A DNA stretch of 64,000 nucleotides from Vreelandella halophila (lineage in GTDB: Bacteria > Pseudomonadota > Gammaproteobacteria > Pseudomonadales > Oleiphilaceae): assembly GCF_019903425.1 (NCBI RefSeq), contig NZ_JACHUZ010000013.1, positions 1,524,168 to 1,588,167 on the forward strand, in the 5' to 3' direction. Within the stretch, counting starts at the first letter, position 1. Every line of letters begins with the position of its first letter. The translations under genes and the position numbers were made by a program. Below the pieces are notes generated by a model. It was not told the DNA's origin and did not search any database. It was given only the letters and a program-made list of their open reading frames with translations. Shown piece by piece: positions 35,414-46,142 of this stretch.

Positions 35414-35692
35414 ATGACAGACGAGATCCATATCGCGAGCCTTCTCCTGCAGGTGGCCCCGCAGTCCCTGGACGCTCTGAGCCAGTGGGCCGAGGCCCGC
35501 CCGGACGCGGAAGTCCGCGGCACAGACCCGGCTGGCAAGCTGGTGCTGATCACCGAGAGCGAGGGCCGCCAGCCCATTCTTGACCTGATGGATGCCTGCC
35601 GGGAGCGCCCCGGCGTGTTCACCGTCAATCTCATCTACCACGAAATCCTGAACGCGCACGAAGCGGATCAACCGGAGGAAATCCAGCCATGA
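35414..35692 (+). CDS. napD: NapD, nitrate reductase maturation chaperone
   Basis: A cytosolic chaperone of 92 residues that binds the twin-arginine signal of NapA and holds it until the cofactors are inserted. It has the ferredoxin-like NapD fold, starts [19 protein letters not shown], and carries the [10 protein letters not shown] segment near the C-terminus. It overlaps the napA start by 4 bases, so chaperone and client are co-translated. Confidence 0.94.
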   Translation: MTDEIHIASLLLQVAPQSLDALSQWAEARPDAEVRGTDPAGKLVLITESEGRQPILDLMDACRERPGVFTVNLIYHEILNAHEADQPEEIQP

Positions 35693-38193
35693 CCATGACA
35701 CGTCGGGAATTCGCCAAGGCCAACGCCGCCGCGGCCGCCGCTGCTACGGCCGGGATGGCCATCCCGGCCGGCGCCAGTAACCTGATCACCAATCAGGAGC
35801 TGACCTCCCTGCGATGGGACAAGGCCGCCTGCCGTTTCTGTGGCGTGGGCTGCAGCGTCATGGTTGGGACCCGGGGAGGGCAGATCGTGGCCACCCACGG
35901 TGACAACCAGTCCGAAGTGAATCGGGGGCTCAACTGTGTGAAGGGCTACTTCCTCTCCAAGATCCTCTATGGGAAGGACCGGCTGGAACAGCCCATGCTG
36001 CGCAAGCGTGATGGCCAGTACCACAAGGAAGGCCAGTTCGAGCCGGTGTCCTGGGACGAAGCGCTGGACGTCATGGCCGAGAAGTTCAAGACGGCCATCC
36101 GCGAGCATGGCCCGGACAGCGTGGCCATGTTCGGCTCCGGCCAGTGGACCATCTGGGAAGGCTATGCCGCCTCCAAGCTGATGAAGGCAGGCTTCCGCAC
36201 CAACAACATCGATCCCAACGCCCGCCACTGCATGGCCTCGGCCGTGGGTGGGTTCATGCGTACCTTCGGGTCCGATGAGCCCATGGGCGTGTACGACGAC
36301 ATCGAGGAGGCGGACGCCTTTGTGGTCTGGGGTTCCAACATGGCCGAGATGCACCCGGTGCTCTGGACCCGTGTGACGGACCGGCGCCTGTCGTTCCCGG
36401 ACACCGAGGTTGCCGTGCTCTCCACCTTCGAGCACCGCTCCTTCGACCTGGCGGACAACGGCATGGTCATGCATCCGAACGCGGATATTGTCATCCTCAA
36501 CTACATCGCCAACCACATCATCCAGTCGGGCAACGTTAACCGGGACTTCGTGGATAAGCACACCAAGTTCGCCCGCAACGTGACCGATATTGGTTACGGG
36601 CTGCGGCCCGAGGATCCGCGCCAGCAGGAGGCCGAGAACGCGGACAACCCCAACAGCTGGTCGGACATGAGCTTCGAGGAGTTCCGCGAGCACGTCATTG
36701 AATTCACCCTCGAACGCGCCGCCCGTGAGTCCGGGGTGCGGGCAAGCCAGCTTGAGCGCCTGGCCCAGCTTTACGCTGATCCCGAGCGTAAGGTCATGAC
36801 CTTTTGGACCATGGGCGTGAACCAGCACACCCGGGGCGTCTGGGTGAACAACCTGATCTACAACCTGCACCTTCTCACGGGCAAGATCTCGGAACCGGGC
36901 AACAGCCCCTTTTCTCTGACCGGCCAGCCCTCCGCCTGCGGCACGGCGCGGGAGGTTGGCACCTTCGCCCACCGGCTGCCGGCGGACATGGTGGTGGCCA
37001 ACGCCGATCACCGTAAGAAGGCGGAGAAAATCTGGAAGCTGCCGGAAGGAACCATTCCATCGAAGGTCGGCTTCCATGCCGTGGAGCAGAGCCGCCAGCT
37101 GCGCGACGGTAACCTGAAGGTTTACTGGACCCAGGTCACCAACAATATCCAGGCGGGCCCGAACTCGGCCCAGGAGACCTATCCCGGATGGCGCAATCCG
37201 GAATCCTTCATCATTGTCTCCGACATGTACCCCACGGTGTCAGCCCAGTGCGCGGACCTGATCCTGCCCACCGCCTCCTGGGTGGAGAAGGAGGGGGCCT
37301 TCGGCAACTCCGAGCGCCGGACCCAGTTCTTCTACCAGCTGGTGAAGGCGCCGGGCGATGCCCGCTCGGATCTGTGGCAGACAGTGGCGCTTTCAAAGCG
37401 CATCCGCGTGGACGAGGTCTGGTCCGAGGAACAGCTCCAGAAGGCGCCGGAACTGCGGGATAAAACCCTGTTCGACATTCTGTTTGCCAACGGCAACGTG
37501 GATGCCTATCCCACAGACCAGATGCGCGAGGGTTACCCGAACCATGAATCCGAGGATTTCGGGTTCTACATCCAGAAGGGCATCTTCGAGGAATACCGGA
37601 ACTTCGGCGAGGGCAAGGGTAAGGACCTGGCGCCTTTTGACACCTATCACGAGGTGCGAGGCCTGCGCTGGCCGGTGATTGACGGCGAGGAGACCCGCTG
37701 GCGCTACCGTGAGGGCTATGACCCCTATGTGGAGGAAGGCACCGGCTGGCAATTCTACGGCAATGACGACAACCGTGCCCGCATCTTCGCTGTGCCTGAT
37801 GAGCCGCCGGCCGAGAGCCCGGATGAGGAATACCCCATGTGGCTGTGTACTGGCCGGGTCCTCGAGCACTGGCATACCGGCTCCATGACCCGCCGGGTAC
37901 CGGAGCTGCACCAGGCCGTGCCGGATGCGCTGGTGTACATGAACTTCGACGATGCACGGGAACAGGGCATGCGTCGTGGCAGTGAGGTGCGTGTGGTCAG
38001 CCGTCGGGGTTCCGTCCGCGCCCGGGTCGAGACGCGGGGGCGCGTGTCTCCGCCCAGGGGGCTGATTTTCGTGCCCTTCTTTGACGCGGGCAAGCTGATC
38101 AACAAGGTCACGCTGGACGCCACGGACCCCATCTCCAAGCAGACCGACTTCAAGAAATGCGCGGTCCGCCTGGAACTTGTGAACCTGGCTTAA
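35689..38193 (+). CDS. napA: NapA, periplasmic nitrate reductase catalytic subunit
   Basis: A molybdopterin (bis-MGD) enzyme of 834 residues reducing nitrate to nitrite in the periplasm. The Tat signal is [17 protein letters not shown]. The [4Fe-4S] ligands are C48, C51, C55 and C83 (CRFCGVGC motif), and the Mo ligand is C181 in NARHCMAS. The C-terminal MGD-binding domain is complete. Electrons come from NapC through NapB. The frame on the opposite strand (35668-37077) is a shadow. A bis-MGD synthesis system must lie elsewhere. Confidence 0.98.
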   Translation: MTMTRREFAKANAAAAAAATAGMAIPAGASNLITNQELTSLRWDKAACRFCGVGCSVMVGTRGGQIVATHGDNQSEVNRGLNCVKGYFLSKILYGKDRLEQPMLRKRDGQYHKEGQFEPVSWDEALDVMAEKFKTAIREHGPDSVAMFGSGQWTIWEGYAASKLMKAGFRTNNIDPNARHCMASAVGGFMRTFGSDEPMGVYDDIEEADAFVVWGSNMAEMHPVLWTRVTDRRLSFPDTEVAVLSTFEHRSFDLADNGMVMHPNADIVILNYIANHIIQSGNVNRDFVDKHTKFARNVTDIGYGLRPEDPRQQEAENADNPNSWSDMSFEEFREHVIEFTLERAARESGVRASQLERLAQLYADPERKVMTFWTMGVNQHTRGVWVNNLIYNLHLLTGKISEPGNSPFSLTGQPSACGTAREVGTFAHRLPADMVVANADHRKKAEKIWKLPEGTIPSKVGFHAVEQSRQLRDGNLKVYWTQVTNNIQAGPNSAQETYPGWRNPESFIIVSDMYPTVSAQCADLILPTASWVEKEGAFGNSERRTQFFYQLVKAPGDARSDLWQTVALSKRIRVDEVWSEEQLQKAPELRDKTLFDILFANGNVDAYPTDQMREGYPNHESEDFGFYIQKGIFEEYRNFGEGKGKDLAPFDTYHEVRGLRWPVIDGEETRWRYREGYDPYVEEGTGWQFYGNDDNRARIFAVPDEPPAESPDEEYPMWLCTGRVLEHWHTGSMTRRVPELHQAVPDALVYMNFDDAREQGMRRGSEVRVVSRRGSVRARVETRGRVSPPRGLIFVPFFDAGKLINKVTLDATDPISKQTDFKKCAVRLELVNLA

Positions 38194-38217
38194 GGCACCG
38201 GAACAGAGAGGCCCATC

Positions 38218-38712
38218 ATGAAAAGCTTCATCACGACCGTAACCCTTCTGGTGCTCACCGTTCTGGCCATGGGCGTGGCGGCTGAGAAGACGACGGATGC
38301 GCCCAGGCCGGATGGCCTGCGTGGCGCCGGCTACAGCGCAACGCCGGCGGCTCCGCCCATCGCCGGCGTTACCGACCGCAAGGGGCGCGAGGAACGCAAT
38401 TACCCGGAACAGCCGCCGGTGATCCCTCACAGCATTGAGGGCTACCAGCTGGACAAACGCTTCAACCAGTGCCTGGACTGCCACAGCCGCAGCGCCTCAC
38501 CTGAGAGCGGGGCCCCCATGGTGAGCATTACCCACTTCATGGACCGCAACAAACAGGTGCTGGCGGCGGTTTCACCGGACCGTTACTTTTGCACCCAGTG
38601 CCATGTGCCGCAGACGGACGTGGACCCCCTGGTGGAGAACCGCTTTGAAACGGTGGATGAAGTGCTGCGGCGGCTGGCCGAAGAAGGTGACGGCCAGGGA
38701 GGCGCGGAATGA
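38218..38712 (+). CDS. napB: NapB, di-haem cytochrome c subunit of nitrate reductase
   Basis: A periplasmic electron-transfer subunit of 164 residues with a signal peptide (about 1-21, ending VAA-E) and two CxxCH haem motifs, CLDCH and CTQCH. Histidine ligands are supplied by the SITHFMDRN region and VIPHS. It passes electrons from NapC to NapA. AGAGAGG precedes the ATG at 38218. The stop overlaps the napC start. Confidence 0.96.
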   Translation: MKSFITTVTLLVLTVLAMGVAAEKTTDAPRPDGLRGAGYSATPAAPPIAGVTDRKGREERNYPEQPPVIPHSIEGYQLDKRFNQCLDCHSRSASPESGAPMVSITHFMDRNKQVLAAVSPDRYFCTQCHVPQTDVDPLVENRFETVDEVLRRLAEEGDGQGGAE

Positions 38713-39296
38713 AACAATGGTTGTGCTACTACTGGCGCCTGCTGTGGCGGCCTGCGGCGACCATCAGCCTGGGGGTATTGGTGCTGGGTGGATTCATTGC
38801 CGGGATCATCTTCTGGGGCGGATTCAATACCGCCATGGAGGCCACCAACACCGAGCAGTTCTGCGTCTCCTGCCACGAGATGCGGGACAACGTCTTTGAA
38901 GAACTCAAGGGCACCATCCACTACAACAACAGCTCAGGGGTTCGTGCCACATGCTCGGACTGCCACGTGCCTCATGAGTGGACGGACAAGGTTGCCCGCA
39001 AGATGGAAGCGTCCAAGGAGGTCTGGGGCTGGCTCTTCGGCACCATCAATACGCCCGAGAAGTTCGAGGCTAAGCGCCGCGAGCTTGCGGAGCGCGAATG
39101 GGCCCGCCTGGAGGCGAACGACTCACTGGAATGCCGCAATTGTCACGAGTTCGAATCCATGGACTTCACCCGCCAGAGCCCCAGAGCGGCAGAAGCGCAC
39201 TCCACCGCCCTGGCAGGGGATGAGGCTACCTGTATCGACTGCCATAAAGGGATCGCCCACGAGCTGCCGGATATGTCCGGGGTCCATAACCGATAG
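38709..39296 (+). CDS. napC: NapC/NirT-family tetra-haem quinol dehydrogenase
   Basis: A membrane-anchored cytochrome of 195 residues with one helix (about 17-38) and four CxxCH motifs: CVSCH, CSDCH, CRNCH and CIDCH. It oxidises quinol and reduces NapB. It closes napEDABC; there is no napF or napGH, so NapC is the only visible quinol route. The gene is convergent with the histidine-kinase gene across 42 bases. Confidence 0.96.
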   Translation: MKQWLCYYWRLLWRPAATISLGVLVLGGFIAGIIFWGGFNTAMEATNTEQFCVSCHEMRDNVFEELKGTIHYNNSSGVRATCSDCHVPHEWTDKVARKMEASKEVWGWLFGTINTPEKFEAKRRELAEREWARLEANDSLECRNCHEFESMDFTRQSPRAAEAHSTALAGDEATCIDCHKGIAHELPDMSGVHNR

Positions 39297-39338
39297 AAAG
39301 GCAGGGATCACGAACAGGAAAGCCGCATGGAGGCGGGC

Positions 39339-40022
39339 CTAGGGCAGCCAGAGCTCGAACACACTGCCGCCGAGCTCGCCGCCGTTGCGCAGGCGGGTGA
39401 AGCCCTGCCGGCCGCCGGCTGTGTGCATACCGGCCATGCGTTCCGCAAAGTAGAGCCCCAGGTTGGTGCTGCCGGTACTGAAGTCGATGCGTTCGGTGCC
39501 GGAGAAGTCCACCTCCAGCATGTGTTCCGGGTAGCCCGGGCCGTCGTCTTCCACGCTCAGTACCAGCCAGCCATCGTCGGCACGGGCGTTCAGATGAAGC
39601 TGGCTGCGCGCGTAGCGGATGGCGTTATTGATGACGTTTGTCAGGACGCCACTGACGAGTTGTGGGTCAAAGTAGCCTTCCTCCGCGTCCGCCTCGGTGT
39701 GAACCTCAAGCGAGATCCCCAGCCCCTCCAGCAGTCGCCAGTGATGGGCCTGCTGTTCATCGAGAAATTCGTTAACCATCTGTTCCTCAACGGCGGCCGA
39801 GAGTTTTTCCTCGGACAGTCGATAGAGGCTCAGAAGCTGGACCAGGTCGCCGTGCACCCGCTGGGCTTCATATTCGAGGGTGGTGAAGGGGCGGGAGCCG
39901 CGCACCTCACTGTCGACCGAGTCACGCACCTCGTCCAGCGAATTCAGCAGCATCCCCAGGGAATTCTTCATGTCGTGGACGGTTGAGGCGAGCACCGTGG
40001 AAAAGTCGAGTTCATTGCTCAT
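39339..40022 (-). CDS. Cytosolic histidine kinase
   Basis: A soluble kinase of 227 residues without a sensor domain. The phospho-acceptor H16 lies in the H-box VHDMKNSL. The HATPase domain has the N-box VLTNVINNAIRYA, G1 box EDDGPGY and G2 box TNLGLYFA. With no input domain, it probably takes signals through a partner. Its start overlaps the stop of the TPR response regulator by 4 bases, so the pair is stoichiometrically linked. This compact pairing recurs in Pseudomonas-like bacteria; the signal is unknown. Confidence 0.9.
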   Translation of the reverse strand: MSNELDFSTVLASTVHDMKNSLGMLLNSLDEVRDSVDSEVRGSRPFTTLEYEAQRVHGDLVQLLSLYRLSEEKLSAAVEEQMVNEFLDEQQAHHWRLLEGLGISLEVHTEADAEEGYFDPQLVSGVLTNVINNAIRYARSQLHLNARADDGWLVLSVEDDGPGYPEHMLEVDFSGTERIDFSTGSTNLGLYFAERMAGMHTAGGRQGFTRLRNGGELGGSVFELWLP

Positions 40023-41668
40023 GTACTGCTCCCGGATTTGAGATCCGCAATTTTCTTTTTCAGGAACTGGTAGCGTTTGTACTGTTTGTGCTGAGGCGGC
40101 AGATGGCTGAGCTGATCAAGGCAACTCGCGCAGCGCCGGAGCATGCTTGGGTCTGAACTTTTTCCGTCCTTCTCCGCGTGCTTGAGCAGCACCTGGACCA
40201 GGTTGAGGTTCAGGGCCGGATGCTGGGGCACCAGCTCCAGTGCCTGAGTGAATGAATCCGCGGCCTGACCCAGCTCACCGCTCTCAAACGCCTTGATCCC
40301 TTCCTTGTTGAGTGCCCGGGCCTGGTTCTTCTTGTGGAAACTGACGGGTTCATCCATCAGTTCCTCAATGGCCTTGATGATCTCCGGATCATCCTGGCAG
40401 CGTTCCGCGAGCCGGTTGAGAACCCGCTGGGCAGCACCATCATCCTGCTGGGTGTAGAGGGCCCGGGCGTAATCCAGGGTCTGCTCCGGGGTCATGGTCT
40501 CCGGGTCCAGTTGATCACTGACGCTTTCAAGCGCCTTGCGGCTTTCGTTCATCCGGCCCTGGCCGGCGTAGACCCGGGCGGCTACCAGCTGTTTCTGGGT
40601 CTTTGCGGTTTCATCGTCCTTGAAGCGGCGCCCCATGTTGTGCAGCGCCTTGAGGGCCTCGTCCGCGAGCTGTTTGCCTTCGCTGGATGTGTTGCCGTCG
40701 CTGAGCTCGGACAGGGTGCGGCCCAGGCCAAGGTAGTTTTCCGGGCTGTCGTGGATGGAGTTGTCGCTGAGCTTGACGGTGGCGCGCCAGGCGTCAGCGG
40801 CCGTATCCATATCCTGGTTGCTGGCGGCGATGCCGGCGAGCTGTTTCTGGCGCAGGATGGCCAGCGGCGAGATCTCAACCGCCTTTTCCACCACCTCCTG
40901 GGCCCTGCGGCTGTTGCCCTTGCGTTGGAGGGCGTCCGCCAGCGCATCGTAGGCCTCAATGTAGTCGGGATTACTCTCGATCAGCGTCTCGAAGTGGCTG
41001 ATGGCCTCGTCCAGAGCATTGCGGGCGAGTGCAGCCCGGCCCATGCCCATGCGGGCCCAGGCCAGCTCTCGCCCTGTCAGCACCTCTTCATAGATGCCGC
41101 GTGCCTGGTCGGGGGTGCCCCGCTGCAGGTAGAGGTCGCCGAGGATCTGCATGACGCGGTTGCGGTAGCGGGTTTTTGTCTGCAGCAGCTGTTCCGCCTG
41201 GCTGATGGCTTCCGGCAGGTCCTCCTGGTCGAGGGCATGGTTGATGGGGTAGAGGGCATGGCGCTGGGCCATCAGGGCATCCATGCGTTTCTGCAGTACA
41301 GCCTGGGTGATGGGTTTGATGATGTAGGTGTCGGGGTGGTATTCGCGAGCGCCCATCACGATCTCCCGCGAGGTCTCCGCCGTCACCAGCACAAACAGTG
41401 AGGTGTGGCGCAGGAGCTTGTGATGGCGCAGTGCTTCCAGCACCTGCTGGCCGGTCTTGCCGGAGCCCAGATTGAAGTCGCAGATCAGTACGTCGTAATG
41501 ATCCTTGGTGCACTTGGCAATGGTTTCGTTGCCGTTGGCCGCCATGTCGATCTTCTCGGCGCCAAAGCTGCTCAGCATCTGACGCATGGACTTGCGGAAG
41601 TTCTCGAAGTCATCCGTGATCAGAAACCGCAGCTTCCGGTAAAGGTGATAGCGCTCGTTCTCATCCAT
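40019..41668 (-). CDS. Response regulator with TPR output region
   Basis: A 549-residue protein with a receiver domain at about 12-130 (acidic pair D19-D20, phospho-acceptor D64, T96, K118) and, from about 150 to the end, TPR repeats. Examples are GDLYLQRGTPDQARGIYEEVL, AISHFETLIESNPDYIEAYDALADALQRKG and GELGQAADSFTQALELVPQHP. It has no DNA-binding or enzymatic output, so phosphorylation likely changes protein-protein contacts. Co-encoded with the sensor-less kinase at 39339. The partner engaged by the TPR region is unknown. Confidence 0.92.
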   Translation of the reverse strand: MDENERYHLYRKLRFLITDDFENFRKSMRQMLSSFGAEKIDMAANGNETIAKCTKDHYDVLICDFNLGSGKTGQQVLEALRHHKLLRHTSLFVLVTAETSREIVMGAREYHPDTYIIKPITQAVLQKRMDALMAQRHALYPINHALDQEDLPEAISQAEQLLQTKTRYRNRVMQILGDLYLQRGTPDQARGIYEEVLTGRELAWARMGMGRAALARNALDEAISHFETLIESNPDYIEAYDALADALQRKGNSRRAQEVVEKAVEISPLAILRQKQLAGIAASNQDMDTAADAWRATVKLSDNSIHDSPENYLGLGRTLSELSDGNTSSEGKQLADEALKALHNMGRRFKDDETAKTQKQLVAARVYAGQGRMNESRKALESVSDQLDPETMTPEQTLDYARALYTQQDDGAAQRVLNRLAERCQDDPEIIKAIEELMDEPVSFHKKNQARALNKEGIKAFESGELGQAADSFTQALELVPQHPALNLNLVQVLLKHAEKDGKSSDPSMLRRCASCLDQLSHLPPQHKQYKRYQFLKKKIADLKSGSST

Positions 41669-41860
41669 CGGCTCTGGGCCCGTATCAGTGGTGGCAACAC
41701 ATGGGGGTGCTGTTCAAATTAGTCGACCCCCGTTCATCCCTCAACAGATCATGTACCCACATGACATAAAATAACGCGATGGGCGTCGTTTCCCTGCTTT
41801 CAGGGCGGGTGGTAGAGTACCGACGAACCCTTCTCCAGTTGATCCAGTTGAGGGCCTGCT

Positions 41861-42439
41861 ATGACCACGAAGGATGAACGCCTTCAGTTCCTCGAGGCCA
41901 TGGGGGATGTTGAGCCGATCCGCAAGCCGGACCGCGCGGATCTCGATGGGGGGCGTCAGGTTACCCCGGGGCAGCTGGAACGCCAGCGGGCCGCCGTGCT
42001 TGAGAAAACCCGGGACCGTAACCCGCTGACCGCCACGGATGTAGCCTGGTTGGGGCCCCAGGATGAGCTGAGTTTCAAGCGGGACGGCATCCAGCATGGC
42101 GTTTTCAAAAAGGTACGTCTGGGGCAGTACCCCATTGAAGCACAGCTGGACCTGCACCGGATGACCGTGGATGAAGCACGCCAGGAGGTGTTCAACTTCA
42201 TCCGCGAATGCCTGCGCCGTGGCGTGCGCTCGGCGCTGATCAAGCATGGCAAGGGTGAGCGTAATCCGGACCGCATCGCCACCATCAAGAGCTACGTCAA
42301 CCAGTGGCTGCCTCAGCTGGAAGACGTCATGGCGTTCCACTCCGCGCAGCCAAAGCATGGTGGCACCGGGGCGGTCTACGTGATGCTGCGCAAGAGTCCG
42401 GAAGAGCGGGAACGCAATCGAGAGCGGTTCAGTAGCTGA
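41861..42439 (+). CDS. smrA: Smr domain protein (SmrA-like endonuclease)
   Basis: A 192-residue protein with an N-terminal basic segment and a C-terminal Smr domain (about 95-175). The domain carries LDLHRMTVDEARQEV (the LDLHG-like motif) and LIKHGKGERNP (the HGxG motif). Smr domains cut nucleic acids, and SmrA-type proteins have nicking activity in vitro; recent work on relatives points to ribosome-linked RNA cleavage. The gene is divergent from the TPR regulator with a 192-base gap in which I see no firm promoter. Confidence 0.9.
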   Translation: MTTKDERLQFLEAMGDVEPIRKPDRADLDGGRQVTPGQLERQRAAVLEKTRDRNPLTATDVAWLGPQDELSFKRDGIQHGVFKKVRLGQYPIEAQLDLHRMTVDEARQEVFNFIRECLRRGVRSALIKHGKGERNPDRIATIKSYVNQWLPQLEDVMAFHSAQPKHGGTGAVYVMLRKSPEERERNRERFSS

Positions 42440-42464
42440 TGGGCCACGGTAACGGGAGTGAACA

Positions 42465-42935
42465 ATGACAATAACGGTCAGGGTGAATGGCACCGAGCAG
42501 TCGGTGGATGCCCCGGAGGATACGCCCCTGCTGTGGGTACTGCGCGACTGGATGGGGCTGAAGGGGACCAAGTTCGGTTGTGGCATCGGCCAATGCGGGG
42601 CCTGCACCGTGCACATTGATGGCAGCGCCGAACGAAGCTGCATAACGCCGGTCGCCAGGGTGGCCGGTGGCGAGGTGTCGGTTACCACCATTGAGGGCCT
42701 TGCCGATGAGGACAGTCTCCACCCGGTACAGGAGGCATGGCTTGAGCACAATGTGCCCCAGTGTGGTTACTGCCAGTCCGGGCAGATCATGAGCGCCGCC
42801 GCGCTGCTTGACCAGGAGCCGGCTCCGGATGATGAGCGGATCAATGAGTTCATGGCCGGCAATCTCTGTCGCTGCGGTACCTATCCGCGCATCCACGCCG
42901 CCATCCGCTCCGTTGCGGATGGGGGGGCCTCATGA
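42465..42935 (+). CDS. 2Fe-2S subunit of a molybdenum hydroxylase (IorA/CoxS type)
   Basis: A 156-residue electron-transfer subunit with two 2Fe-2S clusters. The N-terminal plant-ferredoxin domain has [15 protein letters not shown], and the C-terminal helical domain has [10 protein letters not shown] and [16 protein letters not shown] lies upstream of the ATG. It overlaps the large Mo subunit gene by 4 bases. Together they form the two-subunit (FAD-less) type, as in isoquinoline 1-oxidoreductase and several aldehyde dehydrogenases. The actual substrate is unknown. Confidence 0.95.
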   Translation: MTITVRVNGTEQSVDAPEDTPLLWVLRDWMGLKGTKFGCGIGQCGACTVHIDGSAERSCITPVARVAGGEVSVTTIEGLADEDSLHPVQEAWLEHNVPQCGYCQSGQIMSAAALLDQEPAPDDERINEFMAGNLCRCGTYPRIHAAIRSVADGGAS

Positions 42936-45157
42936 GTGAGGTATCCCGGCGCGAACTGTTCCGCCTTGGTGCTGCCGGATCCGGGGCTCTGGTACTGGGC
43001 ATGGTGCTGCCCGGCTGTGCCACGGCTCCGGATGAGCGGGAACCCACCCGTGTCGGGGCCTGGTCGCCCAACGCCTGGCTTGAGATCGACCCCCAGGGTG
43101 GGGTGGCGTTCACCCTTGACCGTGTGGAGATGGGGCAGGGGACGGTCACCGGCATTACCACCCTGGTGGCGGAAGAGCTGGCTGTGGCGCCCGAGAACAT
43201 TGAAGTGGTCTTCGCGCCCGTGGGCGATGCCTACATCAACCCCCAGTACGGTCTGCAGGTAACCGGTGGCAGCGCCAGCGTGCGCACCAGCTGGCAGCGG
43301 GTGCGCGAGGCCGGTGCCCGGGTGCGGGCCGTGCTGCTGGCCTCGGCTGCGGAGGTCTGGCAGGAGCCGGTGGCGTCACTGACAACCGAGGACGGCCATG
43401 TGCTGCACCCGGACGGGACCCAGCGGCTGGCCTACAGGGAGCTTCTGGAAGTGGCGTCACGCCAGGGCATGCCCGAAAAGGTCACGCTGCGCCGCCCGGA
43501 GGACTTCCGATACATCGGTAAACACAACCGTCGCCTGGATGCCCTGGCCAAGGTCACTGGGGAGGCCCGCTTCGGTATCGACGTGGAACTGGAGGGGATG
43601 CGCTATGCGGTGGTTGCGCGGCCCCCGGCCATTGGCGCACGGCTTGTCTCCTTTGATGATTCCAGGGCCCGGCAGCTGCCCGGTGTGATCGATGTGCTGG
43701 CCATCGAGCGCGGTGTTGCCGTGGTGGCGGAAAGCTACTGGCAGGCCATGAAGGCACGGGAGGAGCTGAGCATTGAATGGGACGAATCCGACGCGGTGAA
43801 GGTGACCCAGGACTCGGTGTTCCGCCAGTATCGTCAGGCGGCGGATGACAGCGCCGGCGATACCGAGCGCAACGAGGGGGATGCCGCCCGGGCGCTTGAG
43901 AACGCGGATCAGGTTCTGGAGGCCGAATACGAGGCGCCCTTCCTGGCGCACGCCACAATGGAGCCCCAGAACGCCACTGCCATGGTGACGGACTGGGGGT
44001 TGGAGGTATGGGCTCCGACCCAGGGGCCTGATATGGCAAGGATTGCGGCGGCACGTACCAGTGGCTATTCCCCCGGTGAGATCAGGGTGCACACCACCTT
44101 CCTGGGCGGCGGCTTCGGTCGGCGCCTGACCCAGGAGTACGTAGAGGAAGTGGCGGAGATCGCCAGCCAGAGAAAGGAGCCCATCAAGCTGGTATGGTCC
44201 CGGGAGGACGACATCCGGCATGATGTCTTCCGCCCGGCGATGCTGCACCGCTTCCACGGCGCTCTGGCTGACGGGCGCGTCAGGGCATGGGATCACCAGA
44301 TCACGGGCCCGCTCATTTTTGACTGGTTCGCCCGCAACGCGGCCGCCGCCCAGTACCCTTGGGCGCCACGCATGTTCTACAACACCCTGGCTTCTGTGGG
44401 TCGCCTGACCGAGGATACCTTCCTCACGCCCAAGGACCATTCCGCCATTGAGGGTGCTGTGGATGTGCCCTATGCCGTTCCGGACCTCCAGGTACGCCAT
44501 ACCCACTCCGATGCAGGCGTGCCGGTAAGCTACTGGCGCTCCGTCGGCCATTCCCACAATGGCTTCGCGGTGGAGACCTTCATGGATGAGCTGGCCCACC
44601 GGGCCGGTGAGGATCCGGTGGCCTTCCGCCTGCGTCACCTGGAAGACAGCCCCCGGCACCGTGACGTTCTGGAGCGGGCCGCGGAAGCCGCTGACTGGGG
44701 TGCCCCCCTGCCCGACGGGCGCGCGCGCGGCGTGGCCCTACACCGCAGCTTCGGTACCTTCGTGGCGCAGGTGGTGGAGGCCGGCATTGAGGACGGTGCC
44801 ATCCGCGTTCACCGGGTAACCTGTGCCGCAGACTGTGGCCGCATGGTGAATCCGGATATTGTGCGGATGCAGATGGAAGGCGGGATTCTGTTCGGTCTGA
44901 CGGCAGCCCTCTACGGCGAGGTGGACTGGGATGACAACGGTCGCCTGGAACAGAGCAACTTCCACGACTACACGCTGATGCGCCACGACGAAACGCCGGA
45001 ACTCAACATCCTGCTGGTGGAGAGCGGAGAGGAGCCGCAGGGCGTGGGTGAGCCGGGCACGCCCCCGGCGATACCGGCCTTGGGCAACGCCCTGTTCGCG
45101 CTCACCGGTGAGCGTCAGCGCCGAACTCCCTTCCGGGCGGGGAATGCCGATGCCTGA
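42932..45157 (+). CDS. Molybdopterin-binding subunit of a xanthine-dehydrogenase-family oxidoreductase (IorB type)
   Basis: A 741-residue catalytic subunit holding molybdopterin cytosine dinucleotide. The N-terminus is a Tat-like signal ([25 protein letters not shown]), whose end also resembles a lipobox, so the enzyme is probably periplasmic and possibly lipid-anchored. Family segments are [33 protein letters not shown] [30 protein letters not shown], and [19 protein letters not shown] near the C-terminus with the active-site glutamate. The operon continues with XdhC, which inserts the cofactor. No FAD subunit is present. Confidence 0.94.
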   Translation: MSEVSRRELFRLGAAGSGALVLGMVLPGCATAPDEREPTRVGAWSPNAWLEIDPQGGVAFTLDRVEMGQGTVTGITTLVAEELAVAPENIEVVFAPVGDAYINPQYGLQVTGGSASVRTSWQRVREAGARVRAVLLASAAEVWQEPVASLTTEDGHVLHPDGTQRLAYRELLEVASRQGMPEKVTLRRPEDFRYIGKHNRRLDALAKVTGEARFGIDVELEGMRYAVVARPPAIGARLVSFDDSRARQLPGVIDVLAIERGVAVVAESYWQAMKAREELSIEWDESDAVKVTQDSVFRQYRQAADDSAGDTERNEGDAARALENADQVLEAEYEAPFLAHATMEPQNATAMVTDWGLEVWAPTQGPDMARIAAARTSGYSPGEIRVHTTFLGGGFGRRLTQEYVEEVAEIASQRKEPIKLVWSREDDIRHDVFRPAMLHRFHGALADGRVRAWDHQITGPLIFDWFARNAAAAQYPWAPRMFYNTLASVGRLTEDTFLTPKDHSAIEGAVDVPYAVPDLQVRHTHSDAGVPVSYWRSVGHSHNGFAVETFMDELAHRAGEDPVAFRLRHLEDSPRHRDVLERAAEAADWGAPLPDGRARGVALHRSFGTFVAQVVEAGIEDGAIRVHRVTCAADCGRMVNPDIVRMQMEGGILFGLTAALYGEVDWDDNGRLEQSNFHDYTLMRHDETPELNILLVESGEEPQGVGEPGTPPAIPALGNALFALTGERQRRTPFRAGNADA

Positions 45158-46142
45158 GGCAAGTCAGGATCCGGCTTCTTCGGTCATAGAGCATGTCAGC
45201 CGCTGGCTGGCCCGTGGCGAGCGGGCCTGGCTTTGCACGGTTCTGCGTACCTGGGGCTCCTCCCCCCGGCCTCCGGGATCCATGCTGGCGGTCAACGCCG
45301 CCGGTGAGTGGTCGGGCTCGGTGTCAGGTGGCTGTCTTGAGGAATCCCTGATCCGGGAGGTGGTGGAAGGGGGCGAGCCTCTTTCCACAGCCCCGAGGCT
45401 CGTGGACCACGGTGTAACCGAAGAGGAGCAGGAGCGCTGGCGGTTACCCTGTGGTGGCCGCATGCGGCTGGTGGTGGAAGTTCTGGAGCCGGATCGCCAT
45501 GCCGGGCCGGTTGCGCGGGTGCTGGATGACCTGGCCGAACGTCGGGCCGTCACCCGGCGCGTGGACTGGAGCAGCGGCGACTGGCAGTTTGCGGGTGCCT
45601 CCGTGCCGGAGCGCATCGAGGAGCATGAACAGGAGTTCCTGCACACCATAGGTCCGCGCTCACGCATGCTGATGATCGGGGCGGGGGAAGTGGCCCGCTA
45701 CGTTGGGCGGATGGCCCTGATGAATGGCTTCAGCGTTGCGCTCTGCGAACCACGCCCGCTGTTCCTGGAGGGCTGGGAGGAGCCGGGCATTGAGTGCCAT
45801 GCCTGCCTGCCGGACGACCTCATCCAGCGCGACTTCAATGATGCGCACTGCGCGATCCTGGCGCTCGGGCATGACCCGCGCATTGATGACATGGGCCTGC
45901 TGGCCGCGTTGGAGACCAATGCCTTCTATATTGGCGCCATGGGGTCACAGCGCACGGCCGCCCAGCGGCGGCAACGCCTGTACGAGCTGGGCGTGACGGA
46001 TTCCCGCATGGGGCGTATCCATGCGCCCATTGGCTTCAGCATCGGCAGCAAGGCGCCGCCGGAGATCGCCGTGGCGACCATGGCGCAGGTTCTGGCGGAG
46101 CGCTATCGGCTGCTCCACCGAGTCAGTCGGTACGATGTGTAA
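45150..46142 (+). CDS. XdhC-family molybdenum cofactor insertion chaperone
   Basis: A cytosolic XdhC/CoxI protein of 330 residues that delivers sulfurated molybdenum cofactor to hydroxylases such as its operon partner. The N-terminal XdhC motif is GSSPRPPGSMLAV followed by SGSVSGGCLEESL. The C-terminal Rossmann domain has MLMIGAGEVARYVGRMA and YIGAMGSQRTAAQRRQRL. I chose ATG 45150, inside the end of the Mo subunit gene (8-base overlap); ATG 45144 would add two residues. Its own stop overlaps the next start by 8 bases. Confidence 0.93.
   Translation: MPEASQDPASSVIEHVSRWLARGERAWLCTVLRTWGSSPRPPGSMLAVNAAGEWSGSVSGGCLEESLIREVVEGGEPLSTAPRLVDHGVTEEEQERWRLPCGGRMRLVVEVLEPDRHAGPVARVLDDLAERRAVTRRVDWSSGDWQFAGASVPERIEEHEQEFLHTIGPRSRMLMIGAGEVARYVGRMALMNGFSVALCEPRPLFLEGWEEPGIECHACLPDDLIQRDFNDAHCAILALGHDPRIDDMGLLAALETNAFYIGAMGSQRTAAQRRQRLYELGVTDSRMGRIHAPIGFSIGSKAPPEIAVATMAQVLAERYRLLHRVSRYDV

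Noticed and set aside
35668..37077. 469-codon open frame opposite napA
   Set aside because: Antisense shadow of napA in high-GC DNA; His/Val/Gly-rich composition typical of such shadows.
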